Below are positions 44,250-55,639 of a DNA stretch of 64,000 nucleotides, piece after piece. The stretch is taken from NCBI GenBank assembly GCA_946800325.1, contig OX326962.1:1-64000 (forward strand), in the 5' to 3' direction. Each line of letters starts with the position of its first letter. The stretch's first letter is position 1. The notes under the pieces were generated by a model. It had not been told where the DNA came from, did not search any database, and was given only the letters and a program-made list of their open reading frames with translations. Origin of the DNA: Luzula sylvatica. Its lineage: Eukaryota > Streptophyta > Magnoliopsida > Poales > Juncaceae. A program made the translations under genes and the position numbers.

Positions 44250-44823
44250 CTGACTGACTTTCCCCCTCCTCTTTTTGCAAAAAGCCGCTCCACAGTAGTA
44301 AAGTCTCATCTTTGGTGTTGGCCGAAGTGAAAATAGTCACATTGAACCCTCGAATATGCTCGAATATCTCGAAATTCTCTTCCAGTTCTGGGGAGAATTC
44401 ACAAAACTCCGTTTCCATAGAGAATTGAATGGATTTGTCCCGTATTTCGACCGGATAATCTAAAATAATAGACATTACTGTCAAGATTCTTACCAAAAAA
44501 TGGAACATTCCATGCCCTCGGAGAACGCTTTGTCGTGCAAAGTCACTTACATATCCAGTGTCTTTTTTTGACCCCAAGAATGGATTGGATCGAAACGACT
44601 TTCCTGCTTTGAAATCAGGGCCCCTTTGTGTCTGTATGAATCTCTGACCGCACAAAATCTCCATAGCCAATTTGCCAAATGGGATTCTGAAATCAGAGAC
44701 TGCTGCTTTTGGTACTAATCTGATTTCAAACGATCCAGGAACTTCCATAACATTGGCGTAATTCAGTTTGAGCAAAAGATCTTGACGTAATACATCTTCG
44801 TAATGAAAATGGAGTGGAAACAT
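44239..44823 (-). CDS. rpl5: Ribosomal protein L5
   Basis: A large-subunit ribosomal protein that contacts 5S r[78 protein letters not shown] and [16 protein letters not shown] follow the plant mitochondrial protein throughout (194 aa). I prefer the second ATG (44823) because it gives the usual MFPL start; an ATG one codon upstream (44826) is possible. First gene of the rpl5-rps14-cob unit. Confidence 0.95.
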   Translation of the reverse strand: MFPLHFHYEDVLRQDLLLKLNYANVMEVPGSFEIRLVPKAAVSDFRIPFGKLAMEILCGQRFIQTQRGPDFKAGKSFRSNPFLGSKKDTGYVSDFARQSVLRGHGMFHFLVRILTVMSIILDYPVEIRDKSIQFSMETEFCEFSPELEENFEIFEHIRGFNVTIFTSANTKDETLLLWSGFLQKEEGESQSDVG

Positions 44824-45446
44824 CATGGCTGGCGCTGCTTTTTTGTGAGAATGAGCACTCTTCCACTATCCGTTTCAAAAAGGATAGTTGATCCTTGACA
44901 AATAATACGAAAGAGTGAAGAAAAATGCCGAAGCGAGACCTCTCTGTTTTTCTGCCTTTCGACGTCTACCAATGGAAATAGGATCTGAGACCGGATTCGG
45001 TTGCCGGCTTCACCGACCCCTCAGGGCCATTCAGGTGAGCACATTGGGCCGACCAGTCGATTCTCTTTTTCCGATCTTCCACTATCTATCCTACGTAGCA
45101 AAAAAGACTAGAAATTCCATCTTATATGCAAGAAAAAACATACACTATATATGAGTTTATGCACAGCAAGGAAGAAAGAAGCTGCTTGAAGAGAATCAAA
45201 GCAAAAGACAAAGATGAAAACAAAGATGAATGCACTCCATAATATCATAGAACGAACAAACTTGACTCACAAATACCAAAACGAACAAACTCGACTCACA
45301 AATAGATTCAATAAGCAGAAAAAACGGAACAAATAAACAAACATCTCTATTGACGTTATTATGTTATTACATCGAGAACAAAAAGCTATGTTTCTGAATC
45401 ATAAGTGAGACGTTTGCGTAGACCAAGAGGGCAGTCTCCATAAGTC

Positions 45447-45463
45447 ACCAACTGAGCTATCTG
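45447..45463 (-). repeat. trnF 5'-half fragment
   Basis: The - strand reads CAGATAGCTCAGTTGGT, identical to bases 4-20 of trnF in this window. The sequence beyond does not fold into the rest of a tRNA. Confidence 0.5.
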
Positions 45464-45524
45464 CATGATTTCTCAATGCAAACTGGATCCAAGATTGAGC
45501 GATCCTCTTTTTGGAAAGGCAGTT

Positions 45525-45540
45525 CCCCGCTGCGCGCCCC
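45525..45540 (-). repeat. GC micro-element 28 (exact)
   Basis: Exact copy 58 bp before the LINE fragment. Confidence 0.9.
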
Positions 45541-45598
45541 TCTTCTTGACCTTTTCCGGGGCTATGAAATATATGGGACTTTCTTCCACCAAAAAAGG

Positions 45599-45770
45599 TT
45601 CCAATTCAATACTGATGGTGCTTCCAAGCGGAACCAAGACTTGCATGGTGCTGCCACGGGACATTCTGGTTTTTCGGGTGCTGGTGGACTTCTCCGAGAC
45701 TGTTCAGGAACATTGATCTGTGGGTATACCTGCATACAAGCCTACAAGGCGGCGCTTTGGTTGAGAAAGA
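45599..45770 (+). mobile_element. Non-LTR (LINE) RNase H fragment
   Basis: The frame reads FQFNTDGAS, then GFSGAGGLLRDCSGTLICGY, the start of the RNase H domain found after reverse transcriptase in plant LINEs (usually K-N-DGAS---G-AG-GG--RD--G). An insertion of about 12 codons separates the two blocks. No other LINE part is attached. Confidence 0.7.
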
Positions 45771-47277
45771 CCTGAACTTGTTAGAGCGTTCGTGCCCTGG
45801 TCACTTCACTTACCTAAAAGAGAAGGTGAAATAAGCTGACAAAGTCCCAAAAAGAAAGACAGAGAAATATTCTCTAGTTGTACCCAGATCAAGGGGCCGG
45901 GCTAGAGGACTCTCTATCGTCCCCATCGTCCTAACAGCCGCTCACGCAATTAGAGCTACGAACAGTTTGATTTGTCTTGGGCAACAGAATACATAACATA
46001 CTCAGGGGTGCCGGGCTTGGCTCAATATCGGGATAGAAGGAGGCCTAGGAAACTAGGGTGTTTCTTCCGATCTTTGACTCCATAGTTTGCTGCGTGCCTT
46101 ATTACACCCTCAACAACTATTTTCATACTAGATCTTGACTACCGACCATGGGCGGGGTCGCTTAATTGTGTGATGACCTTTTTCCCTCAGGCAACGACAG
46201 TGGATCGTTTCACTCATGCTTCTCTTATGATATGATGGGAGGTCCTTCTTCCACTGATGGTTTACTCTTGTTTTGCTCGTCGGTGGACCGCTGACTTAGA
46301 GTACCAACAGCTTTCACTAAGGTGCTAGGACGGAAGAAGTGACGCTTTCGGTTTTCAGTTACTGAACGAGCTCTCCTTTCGTATGAGGAAAAGGTACCGG
46401 TATCTTCTATGGAATAGCCTAGACTCCTCTCCGAAGCAGCTATTGGCATAAGTAAGACCCGCGGGGATATGGCAGCGGCATAGGAAAGAGGCTCTCTAGT
46501 GCTTTAGATAGCATTCCTGTAGTCTCTGACCTCCGTCACTCTCTCATTCGCCTCGCTCCACTAGCTATTAATAAGTTTCAATAGGCACTAGCTTGCACAC
46601 TCCAACCTTACCCTTCTGTCCTACCTAGACTAGTGAAAAGTCTGTATTTCGGAGCCCAGATAACCTTACTTGACTACCGACTCAGGCTCCAGAATCAGAA
46701 AGTAGGAAAGCTTGCAGGACTCCTCAAAGGAGAAAGAAAGCTGAACAAGACCATGCGGATAAATAAGAGAAGGGCCTATAATCAGAAGTGGCTGTCTGAA
46801 CTCCAATTGCGAGCGCAATCTGGTACCTACTATCTATTTAGTTCACTCTGACAGCAGCCCCCAAAAGAGAGTAGGAACTATTCAAAGAAGAACCAGAAAC
46901 TTTCCTTCTCTTTGGATCAAGGACACACGCTGGGGCAAGGCAGTCTACTCCAAACGTGCCTACGTTCAGGACTTATGGGCTTTGTGGAGTCAATGGAGTT
47001 ATACGAATGATTTGAAGAACCATAGTGAATGCTAGCTAAAAAGCTGCCTCCTTTCTCATTGCAAGTGAGTGCTTTGCCTTCTTTTTTTCTATTTATTTGA
47101 TGTTTCGGGCTCGGGCATTCTTCTACTCTTTCGCCGATCAGTCCAGCAAGGAAGAGGGAGAGACTACCTACCTACGTATTTGATCTAGCGAGGGACAAGT
47201 CCAGATCCATCCGAGCGACCATTTCATTTTTCCAGTGAGAAAGGTTATAACAGCTGCTCGTCACTACTAATTCCATT
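45771..47277. other. Spacer, no gene recognised
   Basis: Short frames only (up to 74 codons). No GC element and no repeat noticed. Confidence 0.5.
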
Positions 47278-47347
47278 CGAAAGTGGAACTTATCCTTCAC
47301 CGTTATCGCGTTCAATTGCCGGTAGTCAACACACAGACGCCATGACC
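47278..47347 (-). mobile_element. Ty3/gypsy reverse-transcriptase fragment (N-terminal block)
   Basis: The - strand reads SWRLCVDYRQLNAITVKDKF followed by HF, the first conserved RT block of gypsy elements. Sequence on both sides is unrelated or too diverged; the 38-bp repeat copy 2 begins 25 bp away. Confidence 0.85.
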
Positions 47348-47371
47348 CGTACCACCCGAGTCAAGTACCAG

Positions 47372-47409
47372 CCCATATGCAAGTAGATCAGTCATCTGAG
47401 GAGACTATG
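47372..47409 (+). repeat. 38-bp direct repeat, copy 2
   Basis: Identical to 23301-23338 in the same orientation; the next base differs (A against G). Confidence 0.85.
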
Positions 47410-48103
47410 AACAGTCAATTGGTACGATCCCTCCGTCACCCCAGAATGAAAGGGGCGATCTCGTAGTTCTTGGTCTTTGAAAAATGCGTTATTAGATGCT
47501 GCGCTGTCCCATGGAGTGCGGCCGAACCGACAAGTACCCAGGACTCCACAGAATGCGAAGTCAGACAAAGATGCTTTCACACCACCACATCCATTCCCTT
47601 CGCGGAACGAATGAGCTATCGTCACGTGTGTGGAACGTTCCTGCCCGGCCCTTATTCGACATGGGAGTCACTGCCTTCAGAAAGAAGGGAGAAGTGTAAC
47701 ATCGACCGCTCCTACCAAAGGGGACTTCTTTCCCCGAGGGAAGTGTGCCCGGTGTGGCACGCGACGAGGTACTACCAGAGCTTGCATGGGGCACGGAAGC
47801 GCCGAACTCAGCATTCCCTTTTGCAGACTGATTCCAAGGGTACAGGTGAACTTTCTTTATCAGCCTTTCTGGGAAGTGGTTGCTTACCGCAATGACGCCT
47901 TCTGTAGCCTCTACTTCCGCCTCTTCCGACGTGATTCCGATTCCTAGTTATGCCGAAGGTCTGTCTGTCATATTATCGTCAATGATGAGATTTTCGCTTT
48001 TCCTCCCGCTGCCCCGAGATATAGAGATGGTTTCCTTCCTTTTTCTTCCGCCCAAGTTCCGTGACCCTTAGCGCTCTTCCTAGGAGGTGAGTTCTTTGTA
48101 CGA

Positions 48104-48119
48104 CCCCGCTGCGCGCCCC
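48104..48119 (-). repeat. GC micro-element 29 (exact)
   Basis: Exact copy at the end of the gypsy RT fragment 48120-48258, right where the conserved GYYRRFI-type sequence should continue. Confidence 0.9.
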
Positions 48120-48258
48120 TAGAATAAGCAGTTCCGCCTAGGAAGCCTATGAGCTCTTTGAGTGTCTCTGGCTTAGGCCAATTCACCATCACTTCCACCT
48201 TGTTAGGATCTGTTGCCACCCCAAACACCCTACCAGACTTATGGCCACGCGAACCCAT
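48120..48258 (-). mobile_element. Ty3/gypsy reverse-transcriptase fragment (C-terminal block)
   Basis: VFGVATDPNKVEVMVNWPKP, then ETLKELIGFLGGTAYSR, is the end of the gypsy RT domain (standard form GV-TDP-K-EA---WP-P---KELRGFLG-TGYYR). Homology ends at GC element 29. Confidence 0.85.
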
Positions 48259-48767
48259 TACAAGACTTTAGGCTCATCCTTCGAGAATCGATCTCTCAGT
48301 GTGCCCACCAGGCTAAGGTCTCAGGAAATATGCATCAATGACTGAGGTAAGTAAATCAGTGGTCCGGAGCGAACAATTATGTTCCGCTCGAACCATTATA
48401 CGCTTCTAGCTGGGTGGTACAGATTCTCTTTCATATCTATCTATCGTATCGTCAAGTCAAGGTACGTCTTTCCGACTATAAGATTAGCGAGGAAACAATA
48501 GACTACGGGACTCAACAAGTAGGGCACGGTGATCAGGAGTGGAGATGAGAAAGAGTCGCTTAGATAATATGCCTAGACCAGAAGACTAAGGGATTCTGAA
48601 GGTCTAGACGTAGCCTTCTTGAAATGTCATGCCAGTTAAGGCAGGCCATTACTTGACTCAATCTATCCGGCAAAGGCACAGCTAGCGCACGGGAGAGGTC
48701 ATTAGCCAGGGAGCATTTGAAACTCGGCGCTACATCACGCTTCCTTGTAACGATCAGAACTTTCCAT

Positions 48768-48783
48768 CCCCGCTGCGCGCCCC
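48768..48783 (-). repeat. GC micro-element 30 (exact)
   Basis: Exact copy in spacer. Confidence 0.9.
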
Positions 48784-49948
48784 TTGGCCAATCTCAGATT
48801 TCCAAGCATCGGTCCACTTTTTTCATAGGTCTCGCGATGGGTCAGTCCCGACCGGTCTCTTCGGCAACTTGCTAAGGTTCACACCCTGGCATCGTTACTC
48901 CACGCAAGGGGCCAGCTCTATCTAATTTCACAAAGCTATGAGCCCTCACGAATACCACTATATGGTTAGTCAGACCCATAGTCATAACCAGGAATTGACA
49001 ATCCCAGGCTTGAATTTCACTTCCTTCCAGCGATAGACTCGTTGACTCATAAGAGCAAGTCCCGAGGTTCACTAATGTCCCAAGCATATAGAGCTGAAGT
49101 ATAGACCTAATTCAATAGTTGGCTCGTAACATCAGGACAGGACTTCCGAGCTTTCTAGGGTGGCGCGCAAGTTCTTGGCGGCTGATCGATTCCATTGTTG
49201 GAGTAGATGTCGATTTGATGCTCTTCTGAGGATTCGGATTCTTCACTATGATACTCGAATCTTGACTAGATTGCATCAACAAAGCAGGTGGGGAACTCAA
49301 ACTAATTGCCCAGAAGAACTACTTGTCTTGTTATTGTTCAACGACCTGAATCTGCTATTTCAAGTTCACCCTCACTACTAGTTCTCTTCAGCCCGCGTTC
49401 AGGAGTTAGTGTGAAATAAGCGAATGCGCCGATCAATTCTATGAATGAAGCCAATTCAGTTACCAGATTTATCGAACCTACCTCAAGGAAGACCCTCAAT
49501 TAGCAGAGGGAATATTGCTATCAAAGACAACTAGCCTAACAACAACAACTTCTACCCAATTCGATCATTCCTTTGTCCCTTCTCTTTCTTCTTGGATCGC
49601 ATAGAAAATTCTGAGCTTGTCTCTCTGAAATGCTGCCTTCGTCATGATGCATCATTCCTATTACTTTTGATGATTCGGATGATTAGGAATCCGAACTGCT
49701 GAGACAGTTGCCTCTGCACTTGCAAGTATCTCCGTCATCGCTTGTCTGACTAGTATCTTCCTGGTCTTGTACAGCAGCACCTACACGCTTTGCTTTGCAA
49801 TCCTTGGCGTAGTGTTGTGCACTTGTAACAAGGCCTTTCCTTCTATCTATTGTGCCTATCTCAGTAGTTTCCCTCGAAGCCCGTGAACCCCGAAAGTCGA
49901 AGGAACCCTGGCTGGTTGAGCTCTCCCAGTATCTAGTGAGTTTTCATT

Positions 49949-49964
49949 CCCCGCTGCGCGCCCC
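49949..49964 (-). repeat. GC micro-element 31 (exact)
   Basis: Exact copy in spacer. Confidence 0.9.
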
Positions 49965-50845
49965 TGATCGTCTCTCTTCTGAGTTTCCGCTATGTCCCTA
50001 TCCTAGGCAGCTGCTGCTCCGGACGATAGAACTAGAGTCCGATGGATGGGTCATATGGCTAGACGCTCTTTCCTATTGACTTTCTTTGTCGGATTGCTAT
50101 CTTAGTAGTCAGTCAGACGCTAGCTTTGCCTATCTGACAATTCAGTAACAATGTTGGAATTCAATCCTTGAACTCTTCATCGTTTTGGGTTTGTTCAGAC
50201 TTTCTTCCATATCTCACGTTGGCATTCATGTCTTGATTCTGGCAAGAAGATTGGCGTGAAGAATTCTCGGGAACGGAATCCTACGAAGCTCCATTTCCAA
50301 GTTGTCAGGGCTAGTTGTTACCAGAGTGATACCCTTGATTTCAGGACTCTTATGAATCTTATGTACCGGTTCGCCAGGAATATTCTGCACCGGGTTGATC
50401 GGAGTCTGAAGTTTACCACGAAATTCACAATTTGAACTAATAACCGGATTTTGTCTACCGCTTTTGGGACTCGTATTCTGATTCCTGACCTTATGAGTGG
50501 GTATATGTTTGATCTTCTTGTCCTAGGATGGGTGGTTTGTTCGCTTTGATCGGTCTCGGTTTCTTTTTGGTAAACCGAGCCCTAGCAAATCGATACAAAC
50601 TCCTACCTCAGGATTTGGATTTGGGCGCATCGCACAGATATCAGCATTATCAAGTGGCACCCCACGGGGTCGTCATGAACGCCTAAATAGTCTTGGTCGC
50701 CGGCGGTGTATGGTTTCTTGGTTGTTGAAGGTCTGCCTCATATGGAAGGTCAAGTGCTTTCCAAAGTCCGAGATGGAAGGTCCCATATGCTAGGTCGGTG
50801 AGTCAATTCCGGCGCATTTACCAGATGGTAGGTCAATCTGTAGAA

Positions 50846-50883
50846 GTAGTTCAATCCATTATCTGTAGTTCAATCCATTATCT
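50846..50883. repeat. Perfect 19-bp tandem duplication
   Basis: GTAGTTCAATCCATTATCT occurs at 50846-50864 and again at 50865-50883 with no gap. Confidence 0.9.
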
Positions 50884-50934
50884 TTATAAGTAGGAGATGG
50901 CCCTTATCTATTGTCTTCATTATGCTTTGTCCTA

Positions 50935-51085
50935 TCTGTCCCTTATCTATGTTGGTAATCAATTTGTCCTATATTAGATGTATAGCCAACTTGTCCGAGC
51001 TCTTTCTTCTCTATGTTGGTAATCACCCACCTTTTCCTATATGAGATGGGTTGTGATAGCCAACCTTCTCTATGTTGGTAATTCT
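50935..51085. repeat. Degenerate 60-70 bp tandem array
   Basis: CTATGTTGGTAAT occurs near 50948, 51011 and 51070. The first two units continue through CCTATAT-AGATG and ATAGCCAAC, so about two full units and a partial third are present. Confidence 0.65.
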
Positions 51086-51924
51086 GACTGGTTCTACTTG
51101 GTAGGTCAAGGCATCATAAGTCAAGAGGCCGGTCTATCGGATGAGGGGAAGTCTCAGATGTGAACGAAAGGGAATCGCTAGTGCCGAGACAGCCAAGCGA
51201 GAACCGGGGGTTCTAATCTGGGAGTTATCACTCACAATCTGAACATGATTGCACACGTGAGACACATCGACCGAGAACACCCACTCACAATTTGTTAGCC
51301 GCATATCCCCAAGTGGAAACTTCAAACTCCCCACGTGGCACACAATTCAAAAACCAAGGCCTCTATCACAATATCCCAGGCCCATCATCGCACAGCCATC
51401 AAAAGCCTCAACATGTCCCATCTTATGTCAGTGGCTGGTCTCGACAGCACCATAGTTTGGACAGCCCTGGTCTCATCGTAACTGGATCCCAACAAAGAAA
51501 GTTCCCTTCCAACCTGGCGTTCGGCCGGCCCCAGTCAAGCCAAAGCAATATGAGACACTGAAGGGCCTCCACCATTGTGAACATCCAGGAATACACAGAG
51601 GCCCACGAGCTTATAGAAATAGACCCAGATAGAAGCGTTGCAAGCCTCCGAGATTCCGATCAGCCATGCACGCCATGCAGACCTTCAAACCGATGAGCTC
51701 CAAGTAATCCTCACGAGCCAAAATGTTCCACACCAAGCCGCCATCTTCCTGTCAAAGTCCTCTGCTCTCTCTCTTTCACCCCGGAAAAGATATGCTTCCG
51801 CTCTTGCCCCACTGTGGGAAAACAAAAGGCGGAACCGAGGGAATATAGGGGACTCCACCCCTTCAACCAGTAGGGGAATACCAACGAGGGTCAACTGCTC
51901 CAGCACTTTCAACCTGTCCAAAGC

Positions 51925-51941
51925 CCCCGCTAACGCGCCCC
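51925..51941 (-). repeat. GC micro-element 32 (17-bp variant)
   Basis: G-rich strand GGGGCGCGTTAGCGGGG; like element 22 it has two bases where the 16-bp form has one. Confidence 0.85.
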
Positions 51942-52404
51942 TCTCTTTTGGATGACGGATCAACACCTGGACGAGCTACCCCCTTTAGAAAGCACATACC
52001 TATCTCCGGCTGACTCTCCTGGTCACCGAAAGCCTTCTGTTCCTGGTTTGAGCGAGGGCTTCGGTCATTCACCCCGCCACTGTATTCTATTTTGTCTAAA
52101 GTCATCTTGACCAGACTTTTTGGTCAAATCTTGGAATTATATTACTATTATTCTGGCTAGAATTAGCCCCCATTCCTAGTGGATTATGATCAGATTGGTA
52201 TCTAGGTAGCACTTTGACAAAGCTATTTTTGAATTTCCCCCCAATCGGTGGAGCAAAGGAACTTCTCTAACAAGGCCATTGATGCAATATTTATCAGATT
52301 TGACCAAGTATATTTCTGACCATTCAGCTTGATCTCTATCAAATTGAGATCATTTATCAGTCTATTCAAGCCTATACTAACACTAACAAACAAAGAGGAG
52401 CCTC

Positions 52405-52553
52405 TCTTAGCGTTCTTCCCTTCCGACGAGGTTCGGTTACTTTCTTTCGGGAAGCCATCTGATGCCCGCCTCTCCTGAGATTCTTCCGAGCAAGAAAAAC
52501 GCTATTCCTACGCTCTTCCTACTTATTAGGTTAGGAAAGAAGTCGATTGCATA
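52405..52553. repeat. Recurring CTTCCTAC words before orf664
   Basis: GCGTTCTTCC and TACGCTCTTCCTACTTATTA recur from 52405 to about 52680, running into the open frame that follows. This supports a later true start for orf664. Confidence 0.4.
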
Positions 52554-54548
52554 TTGTCCTCTAAGATGGGCTCGTCAGTCCCCGCTGCGCGCCCCTTTGA
52601 TTCCGAGGTTCCCTTAGCGTTCTTCCTACGACATTCTTCCGACGCTCTTACGAGCAACTTCCTACTTATTACAAAATACGAGGTAGCCCATATTCTCGTG
52701 AAAGAGGTGACGTCAGTTCTCATCTCAAGTTCCTTCCTTTGCCCGCTTCCTTTAGCGCTATTCCGAGTAGGTTGGAAGCTTCTTGTTTGGAGTTCTCTTC
52801 CTAGGTTCTGTAGCGATTCTTCCGCTTGTCCTCCTGCTGCCCCGGCTCCTTTGCTTTGCTTTGCTTTTTCCTTCGTAAGTAACATAGCGCAACAGCCCCC
52901 AACAAATGAAACAACAAACACCATGATCAACAATCGAATGTGCTCTTTCTCTCTTTCCACTTGCTTAGTCCCTTTGATGTTAGGAGTGAGTCCTAGGTCT
53001 ACCTTTGTCTCTTTTTCTGGTTTGGTTGAAATGCATAAAGTGATACGAATGCAGCAAGTTCGAACAATGAATAGCAAAGCGGATAATCACTATTTCATGG
53101 TGTCAATCTCTGTGGTTGATATCTCAGTAACGCGGGAAGACGTCTTATGGAAAGTGAAAGGGGCTTGTCCTTTTTTGTCTCGAGTCATTGTGGCATTGGA
53201 GAAGGGAAGTGATCATCGTTTTTGTGTAGGGCTTCATTCCTCGTGTTCTTCGTTGTACAGTGTTCAAAGCGGCCTCATCACTGCTTTTCCCGGCTATCAC
53301 CTTGAATTGAGGAGGTCCCGCACCTGGGTGACCATAATCGAATCTGCTCTGGCTTTGGATGATAACCCTGAGCTTTTCAATGACGATATCACCCGCTTAC
53401 GTATCATGATTGAAGAGAAGAAACAACATAAGGCATATAGCCACTTCAACTATCCAAGTGATTCTGTCTTTTCCAAACAACAAACTACACGTACTGAGAC
53501 CATTCTGACTATTATTCCTATCGTCCTTTCACTACTTATCTGTGCTGCTACCTTCTTTCTGGACTTCACGCGGTTAGAAGAAATGCAAATAGCCAATCAG
53601 CTTATCCTCGATGGTACGAACTTGATTCATCAGCTTTTCTTTGACAATAGTCCCTTGGTGGATGATCTTCTAGTTGCGCCGTCCATTCCAATTCCAGACG
53701 AGGGTAAACATGGGTTCTATTCATTCCTTATGGATTATTTTGGTTCGATCTTGATATCCTCATTATGTTCATTGCTGTTCTTTCTTTTCAAACAAGCTCC
53801 GCCGACACCGCCTCCAGCTACTCACTTTCCATCCAGTCCCAACGAGACAATCCCCCCAGAGGTAATAGGCAGTACACCCGAGGAATACGAAATCCCTCCT
53901 ATAGTAAGCCCTCCTCTCTTCGTAGGAGCAGAGCTCGTTCCGGCTAGCCCCAATCAATTCTTCCCGAATCTTGTACTATACAAATGGGTGGAAGATCCGC
54001 GTCAACCCGACCAATGTCAATTCTTTTGCCACTGGGTACCACCACTACAATATATTCACAAACTTTTGGACATTAGTGAGAGTTTGTTTTTCTTTTCCAC
54101 AAAGAATGCAGCAACTTCTTATCAGCCTGGAGCCAACAGAATGAGAGATCTTATTCAAGTCGGAACGTACAATACTATAACAAAGCAAAGTACAATCTTT
54201 TATATCTCTGTATTGATGGGCGCGGGGTGTACCATATGGTGGGGGTTGAACGAAGACATTCTATCGGGAGTAGTCAAAGACCTAACCCCTTTTCTCAATC
54301 CCAATCATGCAGTGGGTGGCTATAACAACCTACATTTGAAAGAATGCGTACCACCTGGCACTCCTGCTTACAAAGGACTACAAAGACAGCTCTTGGAATA
54401 CCCGTTGATGAGTGAGATTATGAGCAATATGCCGAGTGATCCGGGCGAAAACAACCATATTCTATATAGACACTCCATAGCACTCGCTATCATCGTTGCT
54501 CTATCTATCTCCTCGGGATATGTGCCACAAGACCTCTTCCAGTTCTAG
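52554..54548 (+). CDS. Unrecognised 664-codon membrane-protein ORF
   Basis: The longest + strand frame in the window; I do not recognise the family. The first ~155 codons contain a GC element and a duplicated-word region and are probably untranslated, so the more likely starts are ATG 53031 (M160) or ATG 53067 (M172). The later part looks like real protein: a mixed soluble domain with WVTIIESALALDDNPELFND (about 258-277), a hydrophobic segment at 317-336, a second at 394-412, a Pro-rich linker at 415-455, a soluble domain with YKWVEDPRQPDQCQFFCHWV (476-495), a hydrophobic stretch at 546-566 and a final one at 640-655. It may derive from a linear plasmid, as do the polymerase genes, or be a mitochondrial ORF of unknown origin. 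Confidence 0.6.
   Translation: MSSKMGSSVPAARPFDSEVPLAFFLRHSSDALTSNFLLITKYEVAHILVKEVTSVLISSSFLCPLPLALFRVGWKLLVWSSLPRFCSDSSACPPAAPAPLLCFAFSFVSNIAQQPPTNETTNTMINNRMCSFSLSTCLVPLMLGVSPRSTFVSFSGLVEMHKVIRMQQVRTMNSKADNHYFMVSISVVDISVTREDVLWKVKGACPFLSRVIVALEKGSDHRFCVGLHSSCSSLYSVQSGLITAFPGYHLELRRSRTWVTIIESALALDDNPELFNDDITRLRIMIEEKKQHKAYSHFNYPSDSVFSKQQTTRTETILTIIPIVLSLLICAATFFLDFTRLEEMQIANQLILDGTNLIHQLFFDNSPLVDDLLVAPSIPIPDEGKHGFYSFLMDYFGSILISSLCSLLFFLFKQAPPTPPPATHFPSSPNETIPPEVIGSTPEEYEIPPIVSPPLFVGAELVPASPNQFFPNLVLYKWVEDPRQPDQCQFFCHWVPPLQYIHKLLDISESLFFFSTKNAATSYQPGANRMRDLIQVGTYNTITKQSTIFYISVLMGAGCTIWWGLNEDILSGVVKDLTPFLNPNHAVGGYNNLHLKECVPPGTPAYKGLQRQLLEYPLMSEIMSNMPSDPGENNHILYRHSIALAIIVALSISSGYVPQDLFQF
52580..52595 (-). 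repeat. GC micro-element 33 (exact)
   Basis: Exact copy at codons 9-14 of the 664-codon frame, in the part likely upstream of the true start. Confidence 0.9.
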
Positions 54549-55639
54549 CATTTACCAACAACCAAAGGAAAGAAAGCCAAATCAAAGGTGCAATTGAGTG
54601 AAGAGTGTTTGCTTTCAAACCAGAGACTATAAGACTTGAGGCCTCACTGCTGAGGCCTAGCACCACCTATTCGTAGGGTATCGGCCTACCTATTCGTAGC
54701 TTCGACAATGGATCCACACTTTGCTCCGCTGTGAGTCTACACCCGCCCCGCTTTCCAAACAAAAGAAAGGAGAAGGGCCTCGCCTCGGTGACACAATGAG
54801 GTAAGATAAGTGAGTCTCGGCTAGCCTTTATTCATTCATGTCAGAAGAGTCAGCCCTTGCATCGAGAGTCACTGGAACTTGGTACAGGCTGGTTGATTCA
54901 AAAGAAATAGGAAAGAGAAAGAAGTAGCACGAGCAGCAGCTAACCTTCCTTCCGAGCTGCATAAAGTGACCTACTCAAGGTGGGGACGGGCGGAGATGGT
55001 TGCGCTCCCCGCTCCGCGCCCCTTGTTTCCACAGAATGATTTGATTAGTTGTCAGCACTTTGTGAAGCGTGCGTTAAGTCTGTTTCAAGCACCTTGATGC
55101 GCAACAAGCACTACCTACCCAAGGAGTTAATGAACGAGCCTAGGACACTGAAGGCCATTCTGGACCTCTTCCATACTCCTACATCACAATTGGTGAAGTT
55201 AGGACGAATCGGGGCTGACTCCCATCTCCTCTTACTTACGCAACCGAAGTCGAACATACATAGGACGAGACTCATGCCAAAAAGAAGACTCTTGCAACTG
55301 GACCTCAGTGGCTTTATTGGATCCCGGTGGTGGGGAACGAAGCATCAAAAGTACGACGATCAGTTGAAAGAGTGGACGAGAAGTGTTCAAGAGTGCTGAT
55401 GAAGATGTTAAGATCGAGAGTGTTTATGCCATTGGGGACGAAGGTAAGCTTGACGGCACTGGGCACAACGAAAAAGAGTCTCAGGGGGTGGTTACGAGAC
55501 TCCAACATCAAAAGATTTTGGCAAAGGAGAACAACATAAAGGGAAATCCATCCAAAGATGGGGGGACACCAAACCAAAATGAGAAACAAACCTCTAATCA
55601 AGACAAAGAAAAAGAGGAGGAAATTGAGGAGGTGCCTAT
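54549..55639. other. Spacer after orf664
   Basis: GC element 34 (variant) at 55007. A 116-codon + frame (55049-55399) is unrecognised. Its end shares about 40 similar bases (55292-55340) with 62500-62545. Confidence 0.45.
55007..55022 (-). repeat. GC micro-element 34 (variant)
   Basis: One substitution at position 9: GGGGCGCGGAGCGGGG on the G-rich strand. Confidence 0.85.

Larger units (their letters stand above)
44824..45598. other. Spacer upstream of rpl5
   Basis: A probable promoter side for the rpl5 unit, but I cannot point to a promoter core. It contains a 17-nt piece identical to trnF positions 4-20 (45447-45463, -) and a GC element at 45525. Confidence 0.45.
47348..48119. other. Spacer between two gypsy RT blocks
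   Basis: It holds repeat copy 2 (47372-47409) and a 141-codon + frame (47470-47895) without recognisable domain. It ends in GC element 29. The two flanking RT blocks share a strand, but the intervening DNA does not encode the expected middle of RT, so it is rearranged. Confidence 0.45.
48259..52404. other. Long spacer with tandem-repeat remnants
   Basis: No gene recognised. GC elements lie at 48768, 49949 and 51925. At 50846-50883 GTAGTTCAATCCATTATCT is perfectly duplicated in tandem. From 50935 to 51085 CTATGTTGGTAATC recurs three times with TCCTATAT-AGATG...ATAGCCAAC between, a degenerate array of about 60-70 bp period. Frames at 51638-51955 (+) and 51685-51966 (-) overlap each other and show no domain. 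Confidence 0.5.

Noticed and set aside
52526..53077. 183-codon - strand frame overlapping orf664
   Set aside because: Antisense to the longer frame, contains the stop-free GC element, and has no recognisable domain.
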